Source: Streptomyces sp. H27-C3
GTDB lineage: Bacteria; Actinomycetota; Actinomycetes; Streptomycetales; Streptomycetaceae
Assembly (NCBI RefSeq): GCF_030063415.1
Contig: NZ_JASITA010000008.1
Location: forward strand, 173,456 to 237,455
Length of the DNA stretch: 64,000 bases
Direction: 5' to 3'
A program made the translations under genes and the position numbers. This document shows, in pieces, positions 44,541-57,580 of this stretch; the first letter of the stretch is position 1; the number at the start of each line of letters is the position of its first letter. The notes beneath the pieces were generated by a model that saw nothing but the letters and a program-made list of their open reading frames with translations, ran no database searches and had not been told where the DNA came from.

Positions 44541-47168
44541 TTACTCCTCGTGCTCCCCGACCGAGGGCTGTGCGCCCTCGACGGCATCGGCAGACTCGAC
44601 CGCATCGCCCTCGACCGCATCGACGACCGCCCCATCGGGACCGTCGACCTCCTCGGCCTCGCGACCGGCTTCAGCGTTGCGCGCGATGCCGACGACGGCA
44701 TCACGCTTGCCCAGGTTGATCAGTTGGACGCCCATGGTGTCACGGCCCGTCTCCCTGACTTCGTTGACTCGCGTACGAATCACGCCACCGCCGAGAGTGA
44801 TGGCGAGGATTTCGTCCGTCTCCTCGACCACCAGCGCGCCGACCAGCGAGCCACGGTCCTCCACGATCTTGGCGGCCTTGATACCCAGACCACCGCGACC
44901 CTGGACCCGGTACTCATCGACAGGAGTCCGCTTCGCGTACCCACCGTCGGTGGCAGTGAAGACGAAAGTACCTGCTCGCACGACATTCATCGAGAGCAGT
45001 TCGTCGCCCTCACGGAAACTCATGCCCTTGACGCCCGAAGTGGCGCGCCCCATCGGCCGCAGCGCGTCGTCGGTCGCGGTGAAGCGGATCGACTGCGCCT
45101 TCCTGCTGACCAGCAGCAGATCGTCATCGGACGAGACCAGTTCGGCACCGATCAGCTCGTCGTCGCTGCCGTCCGCGGTCTCCCGCAGATTGATCGCGAT
45201 GACACCGCCCGCACGCGGCGAGTCGTAGTCCTTCAGCGGCGTCTTCTTCACCAGACCACCCTTGGTGGCCAGAATCAGATACGGCGAAGCGGAGTAGTCC
45301 CTGATCGCCAGGATCTGCGCGATCTGCTCGTCCGGCTGGAAGGCCAGCAGGTTCGCGACGTGCTGACCGCGCGCGTCGCGGCCCGCGTCGGGCAGCTCGT
45401 ACGCCTTCGCCCGGTAGACCCGGCCCTTGTTCGTGAAGAACAGCAGCCAGTGGTGCGTCGTCGACACGAAGAAGTGGTCGACGATGTCGTCTTCCTTCAG
45501 CTTCGTGCCGCGCACGCCCTTGCCGCCGCGCTTCTGCGAGCGGTAGTCGTCCGTCTTCGTCCGCTTCACATAGCCGCCACGCGAAATGGTGACGACGATG
45601 TCCTCCTCGGCGATCAGGTCCTCGATGGACATGTCACCGTCGAAGGGCACCAGCTTCGAGCGCCGGTCGTCGCCGAACTTGTCGACGATCGCCGCGAGCT
45701 CCTCGCTGATGATCTGCCGCTGCCGCTCCGGCGACGCGAGGATCGCGTTGTACTCATTGATCTTCGACTGCAGCTCGTCGTGCTCCGCGACGATCTTCTG
45801 GCGCTCCAGGGCGGCCAGTCGGCGCAACTGCATCTCCAGGATCGCGTTCGCCTGGATCTCGTCGATCGACAGCAGGCCCATCAGGCCCTCGCGCGCCACA
45901 TCGACCGTCTGGCTGCGCCGGATCAGCGCGATGACGTCGTCGATCGCGTCCAGCGCCTTGAGCAGGCCGCGCAGAATGTGCGCCCGCTCCTCCGCCTTGC
46001 GCAGCCGGAACTTCGTCCGCCGGACGATGACCTCGATCTGGTGCGTCACCCAGTGCCGGATGAACGCGTCGATCGACAGCGTGCGCGGCACCCCGTCGAC
46101 GAGCGCCAGCATGTTCGCGCCGAAGTTCGTCTGCAGGTCGGTGTGCTTGTAGAGGTTGTTCAGTACGACCTTGGCTACGGCGTCGCGCTTGAGCACGACG
46201 ACCAGGCGCTGGCCGGTACGCGAGGACGTCTCGTCCCGGACATCCGCGATGCCGCCGACCTTGCCGTCCTTCACCAGGTCGGCGATCTTCTGCGCGAGAT
46301 TGTCCGGATTCGTCTGGTACGGAAGCTCCGTGACCACCAGGCACTGACGGTTCTGGATCTCCTCGACCGCGACGACGGCGCGCATCGTGATCGAGCCGCG
46401 GCCCGTCCGGTACGCCTCCTCGATGCCCTTGCGTCCCACGACCAGCGCGCCGGTCGGGAAGTCGGGGCCCTTGATGCGCTCCAGAAGCGCGTCCAGCAGC
46501 TCCTCGTGCGAGGCCTCCGGGTGCTCCAGGTACCACTGCGCGCCGGCCGCCACCTCCCGCAGATTGTGCGGCGGGATGTTGGTTGCCATGCCGACCGCGA
46601 TGCCCGCCGAGCCGTTGACCAGCAGGTTCGGGAAGCGCGCCGGCAGGACCGTTGGCTCCTGGTTACGGCCGTCGTAGTTGTCCTGGAGGTCGACGGTGTC
46701 CTCGTCGATGTCGCGGACCATCTCCATGGACAGCGGCATCATCTTGCACTCGGTGTACCGCATGGCGGCGGCCGGGTCATTGCCCGGGGAACCGAAGTTG
46801 CCGTTGGAGTCCACCAGCGGCATGCGCATCGACCAGTGCTGCGCGAGGCGCACCAGTGCGTCGTAGATCGAGGAGTCGCCGTGCGGGTGGTACGTACCCA
46901 TGACGTCACCGACGACACGGGCGCACTTGTAGAAGCCCTTCTCGGGCCGGTACCCGCCGTCGTACATCGCGTACAGCACACGGCGATGTACGGGCTTGAG
47001 CCCGTCCCGTACATCCGGCAGCGCACGCGACACGATGACGGACATCGCGTAGTCGAGATACGAGCGCTGCATCTCCGTCTCGAGCCCCACGGGCTCCACC
47101 CGCATGCCAACGGCAACGGGCGGCTCTTCGGGTGTCACAGGCGTCACAGGGGTGTTCTCGTCGGCCAT
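44541..47168 (-). CDS. gyrA: DNA gyrase subunit A
   Basis: 875 aa. The breakage-reunion domain carries the catalytic Tyr in [10 protein letters not shown]. The quinolone-resistance region reads [17 protein letters not shown], with Ser and Asp at the key positions, so no classical resistance change is seen. The C-terminal beta-pinwheel has the GyrA-box [10 protein letters not shown]. The tail is acidic. Gyrase introduces negative supercoils. The gene lies 49 bp downstream of gyrB. Confidence 0.98.
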   Translation of the reverse strand: MADENTPVTPVTPEEPPVAVGMRVEPVGLETEMQRSYLDYAMSVIVSRALPDVRDGLKPVHRRVLYAMYDGGYRPEKGFYKCARVVGDVMGTYHPHGDSSIYDALVRLAQHWSMRMPLVDSNGNFGSPGNDPAAAMRYTECKMMPLSMEMVRDIDEDTVDLQDNYDGRNQEPTVLPARFPNLLVNGSAGIAVGMATNIPPHNLREVAAGAQWYLEHPEASHEELLDALLERIKGPDFPTGALVVGRKGIEEAYRTGRGSITMRAVVAVEEIQNRQCLVVTELPYQTNPDNLAQKIADLVKDGKVGGIADVRDETSSRTGQRLVVVLKRDAVAKVVLNNLYKHTDLQTNFGANMLALVDGVPRTLSIDAFIRHWVTHQIEVIVRRTKFRLRKAEERAHILRGLLKALDAIDDVIALIRRSQTVDVAREGLMGLLSIDEIQANAILEMQLRRLAALERQKIVAEHDELQSKINEYNAILASPERQRQIISEELAAIVDKFGDDRRSKLVPFDGDMSIEDLIAEEDIVVTISRGGYVKRTKTDDYRSQKRGGKGVRGTKLKEDDIVDHFFVSTTHHWLLFFTNKGRVYRAKAYELPDAGRDARGQHVANLLAFQPDEQIAQILAIRDYSASPYLILATKGGLVKKTPLKDYDSPRAGGVIAINLRETADGSDDELIGAELVSSDDDLLLVSRKAQSIRFTATDDALRPMGRATSGVKGMSFREGDELLSMNVVRAGTFVFTATDGGYAKRTPVDEYRVQGRGGLGIKAAKIVEDRGSLVGALVVEETDEILAITLGGGVIRTRVNEVRETGRDTMGVQLINLGKRDAVVGIARNAEAGREAEEVDGPDGAVVDAVEGDAVESADAVEGAQPSVGEHEE

Positions 47169-47217
47169 TGCTGGTCAAAGTCCTTTCGAGCTGCGGCTGG
47201 TGGCTTGCACGGCCGAC

Positions 47218-49371
<2,154 letters not shown>

Positions 49372-49556
49372 CTACCGGTACCGCAGACACTCATGGGGGT
49401 TTGCCGGTACCTGAGTCCCCATGTGCCGTCCTGAACCGCCTCCATCCGACTCCCCATATTCGGGAAGGGGCTCCAAGCGGCTCACGCGGGCGTCCAGCGC
49501 TTCGGGCTGTCAACCGCCCGCTACCGTGAGGGACGCCTCACACGTACACCCACTGC

Positions 49557-50255
49557 TCAGCCGTACGTGTCCCCGGGCCCCTTGCTGCCGGGCGCGCGCA
49601 GCGGACCGAAACGGCGCGGCGGACCCGCCGGCCCCATCACCTTGATCAACTTCACCGCGCCCTGCCCGAGGTCCGCGTTGAGCCGGGCCACCAACTGCGG
49701 CGCCAGCAAACGCAACTGGGTCGCCCAGGCCGTCGAATCGCACTGCACCGTCAGCACCCGCTCGGCATCCCCATCGTCGTACCGCGTCGGCACACAGTGC
49801 TTCGCCACGTCGTCCCCGACGATCTGCGGCCAGCGACCCATCACCCCGCCGACGGCGGCGGGCGCCTCCCAGCCGCGCTCCGTGATGAGCCGGTTGATCG
49901 CCGCGCCCAGCGCCAGCGGATCACGCCCGTCGGCCCGCGCGCCCGAGCGCAGACCGCCGCGCTTCGCCTGCTTCTTCTGCTGCGCCGCCGCACCCCGCGC
50001 CCGCGCCTGCTCCTTGGCCGCACGCAACGCGACCCGCGCCAGGTCGACACCCGAGGGCTCAGCATCCTTCGGCGGCTGGAGCGACGCGGGCGACCGGGAC
50101 CCCTCGGGCACCCGGGAGGACGAAGGAGACGAAGAAGGCGGAGGCGACGAGAAAGAGAGGGGCAAATCGTACGATTTGGACTTCTTGGGCGATTTCCCCC
50201 TCGGGGGCCCCTGGGGCGGCTCGTCCGGCCCGCCTGACCCGCTCAAGGGGCTCAT
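49557..50255 (-). CDS. DciA-like protein (DUF721)
   Basis: 232 aa. A long disordered N-terminus rich in Ser, Pro, Lys and Arg precedes the DUF721/DciA domain (about 115-200): [40 protein letters not shown] and [20 protein letters not shown]. DciA is the ancestral loader of replicative helicase in bacteria lacking DnaC or DnaI. The ATG overlaps the recF stop (ATGA). Helicase loading here is inferred from family and location beside dnaA/dnaN/recF. Confidence 0.9.
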   Translation of the reverse strand: MSPLSGSGGPDEPPQGPPRGKSPKKSKSYDLPLSFSSPPPSSSPSSSRVPEGSRSPASLQPPKDAEPSGVDLARVALRAAKEQARARGAAAQQKKQAKRGGLRSGARADGRDPLALGAAINRLITERGWEAPAAVGGVMGRWPQIVGDDVAKHCVPTRYDDGDAERVLTVQCDSTAWATQLRLLAPQLVARLNADLGQGAVKLIKVMGPAGPPRRFGPLRAPGSKGPGDTYG

Positions 50256-51382
50256 GCGGGCGCCACCTCGCCGCCGGACACCACATACCGCTTTCCCGCC
50301 AGCACACCCGGCACATCGTCGTCCACCGCCGCCGTCACCAGCACCTGCTCACCCGGCGCCACCAGCTCGGCCAGCCGCTCCCGCCGCCGTACGTCCAGCT
50401 CCGCGAAGACATCGTCGAGCACCAGCACCGGCTCATTCCCCTCGGCCCGCAGCAGATCGTACGAAGCCAGCCGCAGCGCCAGCGCGATCGACCAGGACTC
50501 GCCGTGACTCGCGTAGCCCTTGGCCGGCAGCTGCCCCAGCTTGAGCACCAGATCGTCCCGGTGCGGGCCGACCAGCGTCACACCCCGCTCGATCTCCTGC
50601 TTCCTGGCGCCCACGAGCGCCGCGAGCACCTGCTCGTACAGCTCCTCGCGCGACTGCCCCGCCACGACGCCCTCGCCCAGCGAACTCCGGTACTCCAGAC
50701 CCACCGGACCGCCCCCGGGCGCCACCTGCTCGTACGCCTTGTCCGCCATCGGCTGCAGCGTCGCGATCAGGTCAAGCCGCTGCGCCAGCAGCTCCGCGCC
50801 GACCTGACCCAGATGCTGGTCCCACACGTCCAGCGTCGACAGATCCATCGAACGGCCGCCGTGCCTGCGCGCCATGGCGGCCGACTTCAGGAGCGTGTTG
50901 CGCTGCTTCAGCACCCGCTCGTAGTCCGACCGCACCCCCGCCATCCGCGGCGAGCGCGCCGTGATCAGCTCGTCGAGGAAGCGCCGACGCTCGCCGGGAT
51001 CCCCCTTGACCAGCGCCAGGTCCTCCGGCGCGAACAGCACCGTGCGTACGATCCCCAACACGTCACGGGGCTTGACCTGCGAGGACCTATTGATCCTGGC
51101 CCGGTTCGCCCGGCCCGGGTTCAGCTCCAGCTCCACCAGCTGCTGCCGCTCGCCCTGTGTGACGGCGGCCCGGATGACAGCGCGTTCCGCGCCCATCCGC
51201 ACCAGCGGGGCATCGGATGCGACCCGATGGCTGCCGAGCGTCGCCAGATAGCCGACCGCCTCGACGAGATTCGTCTTGCCCTGGCCGTTCGCACCCACAA
51301 AAGCGGTGACGCCCGGATCGAGAGGCACCTCGACCCGGGCGTACGAGCGAAAGTCGGCCAGCGACAGATGCGTGACATGCAT
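50252..51382 (-). CDS. recF: DNA replication and repair protein RecF
   Basis: 376 aa. Walker A is [20 protein letters not shown] at about residues 30-49; the ABC signature region is [20 protein letters not shown] and Walker B is [14 protein letters not shown]. The protein assists RecOR in loading RecA at gaps. The gene is in the dnaN-gnd-recF-dciA order typical of Streptomyces. Confidence 0.97.
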   Translation of the reverse strand: MHVTHLSLADFRSYARVEVPLDPGVTAFVGANGQGKTNLVEAVGYLATLGSHRVASDAPLVRMGAERAVIRAAVTQGERQQLVELELNPGRANRARINRSSQVKPRDVLGIVRTVLFAPEDLALVKGDPGERRRFLDELITARSPRMAGVRSDYERVLKQRNTLLKSAAMARRHGGRSMDLSTLDVWDQHLGQVGAELLAQRLDLIATLQPMADKAYEQVAPGGGPVGLEYRSSLGEGVVAGQSREELYEQVLAALVGARKQEIERGVTLVGPHRDDLVLKLGQLPAKGYASHGESWSIALALRLASYDLLRAEGNEPVLVLDDVFAELDVRRRERLAELVAPGEQVLVTAAVDDDVPGVLAGKRYVVSGGEVAPA

Positions 51383-51412
51383 GGGTGTACGCCGACCTTC
51401 CCCAGCTCTGAA

Positions 51413-52291
51413 CTACTTCTTGGACTCGACCGCGTGCCCGCCGAACTGGTTGCGCAGGGCGGCGATCATCTTCATCTGCGGGGAGTCGTCCTGGCGCGAC
51501 GCGAAGCGCGCGAAGAGCGAAGCGGTGATCGCGGGCAGCGGCACCGCGTTGTCGATCGCGGCCTCGACCGTCCAGCGGCCCTCACCGGAGTCGGCGGCGA
51601 AACCACGGAGCTTGTCCAGGTGCTCGTCGCCGTCCAGCGCGTTGACCGCCAGGTCGAGCAGCCAGGAACGGATGACCGTGCCCTCCTGCCAGGAGCGGAA
51701 GACCTCGCGCACGTCGGTGACCGAGTCGACCGCCTCCAGCAGCTCCCAGCCCTCGGCGTAGGCCTGCATCATGGCGTACTCGATGCCGTTGTGAACCATC
51801 TTCGCGAAGTGCCCGGCGCCGACCTTGCCTGCGTGCACGGAGCCGAAATCGCCCTCGGGCTTGAGCGCGTCGAAGACGGGCTGCACCTTGGCGACGCTCT
51901 CGGCGGCGCCGCCGTACATCAGCGCGTAGCCGTTCTCCAGGCCCCAGACACCGCCGGACACGCCGCAGTCGACGAAGCCGATGTCCTTGAGGCCGAGTTC
52001 CACGCCGTGCTTCTCGTCGTCCGTCCAGCGCGAGTTGCCGCCGTCGACGACGACGTCGCCCGGGGAGAGCAGCTCGGACAGCTCGTCGATCGTGGACTGG
52101 GTCGCGGCACCGGCCGGAACCATCACCCACACCACGCGCGGGCCCTTGAGCTTGCCCACAAGCTCTTCGAGGCTGTGGACATCGGCGACGTCCGGGTTCC
52201 GGTCGTAACCGATGACGGTGTGGCCTGCGCGGCGGATGCGCTCACGCATGTTGCCGCCCATCTTGCCGAGACCGACGAGACCGAGCTCCAT
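51413..52291 (-). CDS. gnd: 6-phosphogluconate dehydrogenase, short form
   Basis: 292 aa, the short bacterial type. NAD(P)-binding motif LGLVGLGKMGGNM, substrate motif FVDCGVSGGVWGLENGYALM, and catalytic GAGHFAKMVHNGIEYAMMQA are present. It oxidatively decarboxylates 6-phosphogluconate to ribulose 5-phosphate. Its position between dnaN and recF is a conserved actinobacterial oddity with no known replication role. The ATG at 52291 has AGGAATC-like sequence upstream. Confidence 0.95.
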   Translation of the reverse strand: MELGLVGLGKMGGNMRERIRRAGHTVIGYDRNPDVADVHSLEELVGKLKGPRVVWVMVPAGAATQSTIDELSELLSPGDVVVDGGNSRWTDDEKHGVELGLKDIGFVDCGVSGGVWGLENGYALMYGGAAESVAKVQPVFDALKPEGDFGSVHAGKVGAGHFAKMVHNGIEYAMMQAYAEGWELLEAVDSVTDVREVFRSWQEGTVIRSWLLDLAVNALDGDEHLDKLRGFAADSGEGRWTVEAAIDNAVPLPAITASLFARFASRQDDSPQMKMIAALRNQFGGHAVESKK

Positions 52292-52417
52292 CAGAGATTC
52301 CTTAAGCGTTGTGACGATTTCGTACCCGGGTCCGAGCCTACGCCCGGCCCCTGCAAGGGGCCGACGGGCGTGAGCAGGGCCCGGAGCCACCACGGCGCCG
52401 GGCCCGGAACCGTGCGA

Positions 52418-53548
52418 TCAGCCTGAGAGCCGCACCGGCATGATCAGGTACTTGTACGCCTCGTCCGCCTCGGCATCCATGGCCGGCTTGCCGCTGAGCA
52501 GCGCGGGTTTGGTGGACGTCGTGAAGGAGAGCTGGGCGACCGGCGAGTCGATCGCGCTCAGGCCGTCCAGCAGGAACGTCGGGTTGAACGCGATCGAGAT
52601 GTCGTCGCCGTCGAGGTTGGCGTCGACCCGCTCCACAGCCTGTGCGTCGTCGCTCGATCCCGCTTCCAGGATCAGCACGCCCTGCTCGAAGCTGAGCCGC
52701 ACCGGCGTGTTCCGCTCGGCGACCAGGGCCACACGCTTGACTGCCTCGACGAACGCGGGCGTCTCGATGATCGCGATCGAGTTGAACTCGGTCGGGAAGA
52801 GCGTCCGGTACTTCGGCAGGTCGCCTTCGAGCAGTCGCGTGGTCGTACGCCGTCCCGCGCCCTCGAAGCCGATCAGGCCCTCACCGGCACCCGAGCCGGA
52901 GAGCGCGATGGTGACCGTGTCACCGCTGGTCAGCGACTTGGCGGTGTCCAGCAGCGTCTTCGCGGGCACCAGCGCGACGGCGGACGCCTCCGGGTCCTCC
53001 GGCTTCCACATGAACTCGCGGACCGCGAAGCGGTAGCGGTCGGTGGAGGCCAGGGTGACCCTGTCGCCCTCAATCTCGATGCGCACACCGGTGAGCACCG
53101 GCAGCGTGTCGTCACGACCGGCGGCGATGGCCACCTGGGCCGCGGCGGACGCGAAGACCTCACCGGGCACGGTGCCGGTGGCGGTCGGCATCTGCGGCAG
53201 CGCCGGGTACTCCTCGACGGGGAGGGTGTGCAGCGTGAATCGCGAGGATCCACAGACCACCGTCGCCCGTACACCGTCGGTGGAAATCTCCACCGGCCGG
53301 TTGGGAAGGGCGCGGCAGATGTCGGCGAGCAGCCGGCCGGAGACGAGAACGATCCCGTCCTCCTCGACGTCGGCGTCCACCGAGACCCGTGCCGAGACCT
53401 CGTAGTCGAAACCAGAGAGGCTCAGAGCGCCCTCCTCGGCCTTCAGCAGAAGGCCCGCGAGGACGGGCACCGGCGGACGGGCCGGAAGGCTGCGAGCCGT
53501 CCAGGCCACTGCCTCCGCAAGTACATCGCGCTCCACCCGGATCTTCAC
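52418..53548 (-). CDS. dnaN: DNA polymerase III subunit beta (sliding clamp)
   Basis: 376 aa, three clamp repeats. The start MKIRVERDVLAEAVAWTARS and the end EADEAYKYLIMPVRLSG are family-typical, and the hydrophobic partner-binding pocket region near the C-terminus is intact. The clamp tethers polymerase and other replication proteins to DNA. It is transcribed away from oriC, with AGGAGG upstream of the ATG. Confidence 0.98.
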   Translation of the reverse strand: MKIRVERDVLAEAVAWTARSLPARPPVPVLAGLLLKAEEGALSLSGFDYEVSARVSVDADVEEDGIVLVSGRLLADICRALPNRPVEISTDGVRATVVCGSSRFTLHTLPVEEYPALPQMPTATGTVPGEVFASAAAQVAIAAGRDDTLPVLTGVRIEIEGDRVTLASTDRYRFAVREFMWKPEDPEASAVALVPAKTLLDTAKSLTSGDTVTIALSGSGAGEGLIGFEGAGRRTTTRLLEGDLPKYRTLFPTEFNSIAIIETPAFVEAVKRVALVAERNTPVRLSFEQGVLILEAGSSDDAQAVERVDANLDGDDISIAFNPTFLLDGLSAIDSPVAQLSFTTSTKPALLSGKPAMDAEADEAYKYLIMPVRLSG

Positions 53549-53700
53549 CGGAACCGCCTCCTGCTGTTGCTGGCTCGTCGCCCTGCTGGCCGTCTTTGTC
53601 TGGCTGTGTTGCCGGGGACCAGTCTGACCTACGGCACCGACAGTCGGTGCTGCATGGGGTCAAGTCGCGATGAGAGCCGCTGGAGGCTCCGGGCCCGAGT

Positions 53701-54263
53701 TGTGCACAGGCCCTTCTTCCAAGCTATTTCTCAGCTAACTCTAGGTGGGAGTAGTAGTAGGGCCTGTGGAAACCGTGGATAACCCCGTTTTCGCAGGTCA
53801 GACCCACTTTTTTGTCCACCGACCCTGTGGGCGGCGACGGTGGACAACTTGGGCTTCCTGTGGACGCCCGAAAGTTCTGCACAGTCGATGCACAGGCTGG
53901 GGGCAGTTCTCCCCAGCGCCGTCCCCAGCTTTACCCAGGTTCCCCACAGCCCAACCGACCCCCTTGGTGTGACCGCTTTCACTCGACCTGGTGACGCCGG
54001 GCGTTTCGTTGCCGAACAGTGGACAGGGGTGTGGAGAAGCTGTGCAAAACGTGGCTCCGCCTGTGGGCCGCCGGTGGACAACGGTGATCTTCGCCTGTGG
54101 ACAGAAAAACTATCCACAGGCTGTGGAGGAAGGTTGACCACAAATCCACAGGCAGTTGACCTGGGGTGATGAAGTCTCAGCTATCGGGCCTGTGGACTCA
54201 ATCTGGACAACTTCGTAGTCCCCAGGGTGTGGACGGAACATCCTGCCCTGATCTGTGGAGAAC
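53701..54263. other. oriC: Chromosomal replication origin oriC
   Basis: The 1-kb dnaA-dnaN intergenic region is packed with DnaA boxes in both orientations. Clear 9-mers include CGTGGATAA 53774-53782, TTGTCCACC 53812-53820, GGTGGACAA 53839-53847, TTCCCCACA 53940-53948, GGTGGACAA 54073-54081, TGTGGACAG 54096-54104, CTATCCACA 54110-54118 and AAATCCACA 54142-54150, with about ten weaker TGTGGA-type sites from 53764 to 54263. Position, density and variation from TTGTCCACA fit the Streptomyces origin. There is no obvious AT-rich 13-mer array, also typical. Confidence 0.95.
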
Positions 54264-54384
54264 CGGGCCTCCGGGGGCCTTATTCGAACACCGAGGACGT
54301 CGGAGGCGTTGACGGGACGACTCCGGGAGGCCCCGGGAAGGCTTCTCAGCACTCCGAAGCGTCCCCAGAACCTCCCCGGAACGC

Positions 54385-54474
54385 GCCCAGCGGGCCCTCA
54401 GGAGGTCCGCAGGAGGTCTCGGAAGGCCCGCCCAGCGGGCCCTCAGGAGGTCCGCAGGAGGTCTCGGAAGGCCC
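54385..54474. repeat. Perfect 45-bp tandem duplication beside oriC
   Basis: Two identical copies, 54385-54429 and 54430-54474, each begin GCCCAGCGGGCCCTCAGGAG. They lie between the last DnaA boxes and the dnaA terminator. Perfect identity implies a recent slippage duplication. Confidence 0.9.
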
Positions 54475-54481
54475 TCACAAC

Positions 54482-54524
54482 GCTGAAGGGCGCCCCGGGA
54501 GTTCGTCCAGGGGCGCCCTTCAGC
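54482..54524 (-). terminator. Terminator of dnaA
   Basis: A perfect 15-bp stem (GCTGAAGGGCGCCCC with its complement at 54510-54524) and 13-nt loop lies 28 bp beyond the dnaA stop. Confidence 0.85.
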
Positions 54525-54552
54525 TGCTTTCTCAGGTATCCGCTTCGGCGTG

Positions 54553-56316
54553 TCAGGCGTTCTTGATGCGGTTCGTGAGCTCGGTGACCTGGTTGTAGAT
54601 GGAGCGCCGCTCGGCCATCAGCGCGCGGATCTTGCGGTCGGCGTGCATCACGGTCGTATGGTCGCGACCGCCGAACTGCGCGCCGATCTTGGGCAGTGAG
54701 AGGTCCGTCAGCTCACGGCACAGATACATCGCGATCTGCCGGGCCGTCACCAGCACACGACTGCGCGAGGAGCCGCAGAGATCCTCCACCGTCAGCCCGA
54801 AGTAGTCCGCGGTCGCCGCCATGATGGCGCTCGCGGTGATCTCGGGCGAGGCGTCCTCGCCGCCCGGGATCAGATCCTTCAGCACGATCTCGGTCAGCCC
54901 GAGGTCCACCGGCTGCCGGTTGAGCGACGCGAACGCCGTGACCCGGATCAGCGCGCCCTCCAGCTCGCGGATATTGCGCGAGATGCGGGACGCGATGAAC
55001 TCCAGGACCTCCGGAGGAGCGTTGAGCTGCTCCTGCACCGCCTTCTTGCGGAGGATCGCGATACGCGTCTCCAGCTCGGGCGGCTGTACGTCGGTGGTCA
55101 GGCCCCACTCGAAGCGGTTGCGCAGCCGGTCCTCCAGAGTGACCAGCTGCTTGGGCGGACGGTCCGAGGACAGCACGATCTGCTTGTTCGCGTTGTGCAG
55201 CGTATTGAAGGTGTGGAAGAACTCCTCCTGCGTCGACTCCTTGCTCGCGAGGAACTGGATGTCGTCGACGAGCAGGATGTCCACGTCGCGGTAGCGCTTG
55301 CGGAACGCGTCGCCCTTGCCGTCACGGATCGAGTTGATGAACTCGTTGGTGAACTCCTCGGAGCTCACATAGCGCACCCGGGTGCCGGGATAGAGGCTGC
55401 GCGCGTAGTGCCCGATGGCGTGCAGTAGGTGCGTCTTGCCCAGTCCCGACTCTCCGTAGATGAAGAGAGGGTTGTACGCCTTCGCCGGCGCCTCGGCGAC
55501 GGCGACCGCTGCGGCGTGCGCGAAGCGGTTGGACGAGCCGATGACGAAGGTGTCGAAGAGGTACTTCGGGTTGAGGCGGGCCTGCGGCTCGCCGGGGCCC
55601 GGCGCCGACGACGGCTGCGCGGCCAGCGGCCCGGGGATACCGCCGACCCCGCGGTGCTGGATCGACTGGTCCTGGTGGTCCCGGCGCTCGTGACGCGGCG
55701 GCTGGTCGTAGTGCGGCTGGTCGTACTGCTGGCGCTCGGGTGCCTGCGGACGGTAATCGTGCTGCGGGGGGCGCGAGGCGTACGGGTCGCGCTCCTGGAA
55801 GCCGCCGAGCCGGGGCTGCTGCCAGCCGTGGTCCTCCTGGGGGCGGGGCCAGGCGCCCGGCTGCTCGTGCCGGGGCTGGCGGTAGTCGGGGTAAGCGGGC
55901 CTGGCGGTCGGGAGGTCGTCGTCGGACTGCCGGTGCCCGTAGCTGTCGTACTGCTCGTGCTGGGACTGCTGCTCGTCGTGCGGCGGGCCCTGGTAGCGGG
56001 ACTGCTGCTGCATGGGCGGGGCCAGCGACGGGGAGGGATCCCCCGCCGAGTCGTCGACGGTGATCGCGATCCGGATCGGACGGCCGCACTCGCGGCTCAG
56101 CGTCTCGCTGATCAGTGGGGCGAGCCGTCCCTCAAGGACACGCTTGCCCCATTCATTGGGGACGGCGAGCAGGGCGGTATCGGCCACCAGGGCGAGCGGC
56201 TGGCAACGCTCGATCCACTGCTTGTCCTTGGGTTCGATGCCCTGCTGCCCCTCTCCGAGGAGATGCTCCAGCACTCGTGGCCACACTGCGGCAAGATCGG
56301 CAGGTACATCAGCCAC
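54553..56316 (-). CDS. dnaA: Chromosomal replication initiator DnaA
   Basis: 587 aa. Domain I is about 1-90. Domain II is greatly enlarged, Gln/Tyr/His/Pro-rich (about 95-245), as in Streptomyces. The AAA+ domain has Walker [21 protein letters not shown] and Walker [13 protein letters not shown]. Domain IV binds DnaA boxes with [23 protein letters not shown] start. A single ideal DnaA box lies about 120 bp upstream of the start, suggesting autoregulation. Confidence 0.98.
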   Translation of the reverse strand: MADVPADLAAVWPRVLEHLLGEGQQGIEPKDKQWIERCQPLALVADTALLAVPNEWGKRVLEGRLAPLISETLSRECGRPIRIAITVDDSAGDPSPSLAPPMQQQSRYQGPPHDEQQSQHEQYDSYGHRQSDDDLPTARPAYPDYRQPRHEQPGAWPRPQEDHGWQQPRLGGFQERDPYASRPPQHDYRPQAPERQQYDQPHYDQPPRHERRDHQDQSIQHRGVGGIPGPLAAQPSSAPGPGEPQARLNPKYLFDTFVIGSSNRFAHAAAVAVAEAPAKAYNPLFIYGESGLGKTHLLHAIGHYARSLYPGTRVRYVSSEEFTNEFINSIRDGKGDAFRKRYRDVDILLVDDIQFLASKESTQEEFFHTFNTLHNANKQIVLSSDRPPKQLVTLEDRLRNRFEWGLTTDVQPPELETRIAILRKKAVQEQLNAPPEVLEFIASRISRNIRELEGALIRVTAFASLNRQPVDLGLTEIVLKDLIPGGEDASPEITASAIMAATADYFGLTVEDLCGSSRSRVLVTARQIAMYLCRELTDLSLPKIGAQFGGRDHTTVMHADRKIRALMAERRSIYNQVTELTNRIKNA

Positions 56317-56675
56317 AGGGCACGCTCTCTCACAGGTCCCACGAAGGTGTGGTTCTTGGGACGGGATGGGAAGGACTGCCAGTAAAGGAATCCAAGTTCA
56401 GCCACGGTAGTCGGGGCGTGTCGCGCGGTTCAAGTTGTTGTCCACAGGCTGTGCATAGTGGACCCTGGCGAGGAGCCGGTTTGACCGGATGGCGTAGCCG
56501 CGCGTACCGTGACCAGGTCGAGTTGTCGATGGCTGCTGCCGCCTGCCTCCGATGGGCAATGATCACGATCTGTGGTCGTGAAGCGGTGCATACGGGCGTT
56601 GCGAGTTCCTCGTGGGCGCACGGTGACAGCCAGGCGATGTCCCGCCGTTACCACGATCATTTCTGGAGCCCCCGA
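56317..56675. promoter_or_regulatory. dnaA-rpmH divergent promoter region with one DnaA box
   Basis: A perfect TTGTCCACA lies at 56438-56446, oriented on the plus strand, and TGTGCATAG follows at once. No other gene is seen in the 359 bp. The box is the expected target for DnaA control of its own gene. Confidence 0.75.
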
Positions 56676-56813
56676 GTGAGCAAGCGCACCTTCCAGCCGA
56701 ACAACCGTCGTCGTGCCAAGACCCACGGCTTCCGTCTGCGCATGCGTACCCGCGCCGGCCGCGCCATTCTGGCGACGCGCCGTGGCAAGGGCCGCACCCG
56801 CCTGTCCGCCTGA
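56676..56813 (+). CDS. rpmH: Ribosomal protein bL34
   Basis: 45 aa, extremely basic. The sequence [20 protein letters not shown] followed by [20 protein letters not shown] is the complete L34 family pattern. GTG start with CTGGAG upstream. It opens the conserved rpmH-rnpA-yidD-yidC-jag-rsmG order. Confidence 0.98.
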   Translation: MSKRTFQPNNRRRAKTHGFRLRMRTRAGRAILATRRGKGRTRLSA

Positions 56814-56834
56814 TTCTCGTAAACAGGTCATGAC

Positions 56835-57209
56835 GTGCTGCCTACCGAGAATCGGCTGAGGCGGCGCGAGGACTTCGCAACCGCGGTACGCCGAGGTCGC
56901 CGGGCCGGTCGCCCGCTCCTCGTCGTCCATCTTCGCAATAGCGGTTCAACGGACCCGCACGCGTCTGGGGAGAGCGTTCCCCAGACGCGTGCGGGTTTCG
57001 TCGTGAGCAAAGCTGTGGGCAACGCTGTCGTGCGCAACGTGGTGAAGCGGAGGCTTCGCCACCTCGTCCGCGACCGCTTGTCCGAGCTGCCCCCCGGTAG
57101 CCTGGTTGTTGTACGGGCATTGCCCGGAGCAGGTGATGCCGACCATGCACAGCTGGCCCGAGACCTGGATGCCGCCTTTCAGCGGTTGCTGGGAGGGGGC
57201 GCGCGATGA
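56835..57209 (+). CDS. rnpA: Ribonuclease P protein component
   Basis: 124 aa, basic. It has the opening [20 protein letters not shown], central [17 protein letters not shown] and the RNR motif region [14 protein letters not shown]. It assists the RNase P RNA in tRNA 5' maturation. A segment between the first and second parts ([15 protein letters not shown]) is encoded by one arm and loop of a strong hairpin. Its stop overlaps the yidD start (ATGA). Confidence 0.97.
   Translation: MLPTENRLRRREDFATAVRRGRRAGRPLLVVHLRNSGSTDPHASGESVPQTRAGFVVSKAVGNAVVRNVVKRRLRHLVRDRLSELPPGSLVVVRALPGAGDADHAQLARDLDAAFQRLLGGGAR
56954..56995 (+). other. Strong hairpin inside the rnpA coding sequence
   Basis: A perfect 18-bp stem (56954-56971 with 56978-56995) with loop GAGCGT is followed by TTTCG. 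It resembles a terminator although it lies within an open reading frame. Confidence 0.8.
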
Positions 57210-57577
57210 AGTACGCACTGCTGGCTTTGATCAAGCTGTACCAGTGGACGATCAGTCCGTTGCTCGGGCCCGTGTGCCGTTACTACCCGTCGTGTTCCCA
57301 CTACGGATTCGCGGCCATCGACCGACATGGCGCGGTGAAGGGCACGGCCCTGACCGCCTGGCGCATTCTGCGGTGCAATCCGTGGTCGCCCGGCGGTGTG
57401 GACCATGTCCCCCCGCGTAAACGTCCGCGTTGGCATGAAGCGCTGCGCAAGGCGTGGAGCGGCAACCGCGACAGCAAGGGCGGGCAGTACTCCGCCGCTG
57501 GAGTGCCTTCTCGGGGGCCGGCCACCGAAACCCCGAGCCCGGCCGCAGAGACCTCGCCCAATGCTCAAGGAGCCTGA
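57206..57577 (+). CDS. yidD: Membrane protein insertion efficiency factor YidD
   Basis: 123 aa. The core (residues 1-75) shows [36 protein letters not shown] and the Cys in [16 protein letters not shown]. The last 45 residues are a Ser/Ala/Pro-rich extension. YidD helps YidC insert membrane proteins. It overlaps rnpA and is 3 bp from yidC. Confidence 0.95.
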   Translation: MKYALLALIKLYQWTISPLLGPVCRYYPSCSHYGFAAIDRHGAVKGTALTAWRILRCNPWSPGGVDHVPPRKRPRWHEALRKAWSGNRDSKGGQYSAAGVPSRGPATETPSPAAETSPNAQGA

Positions 57578-57580
57578 TTA

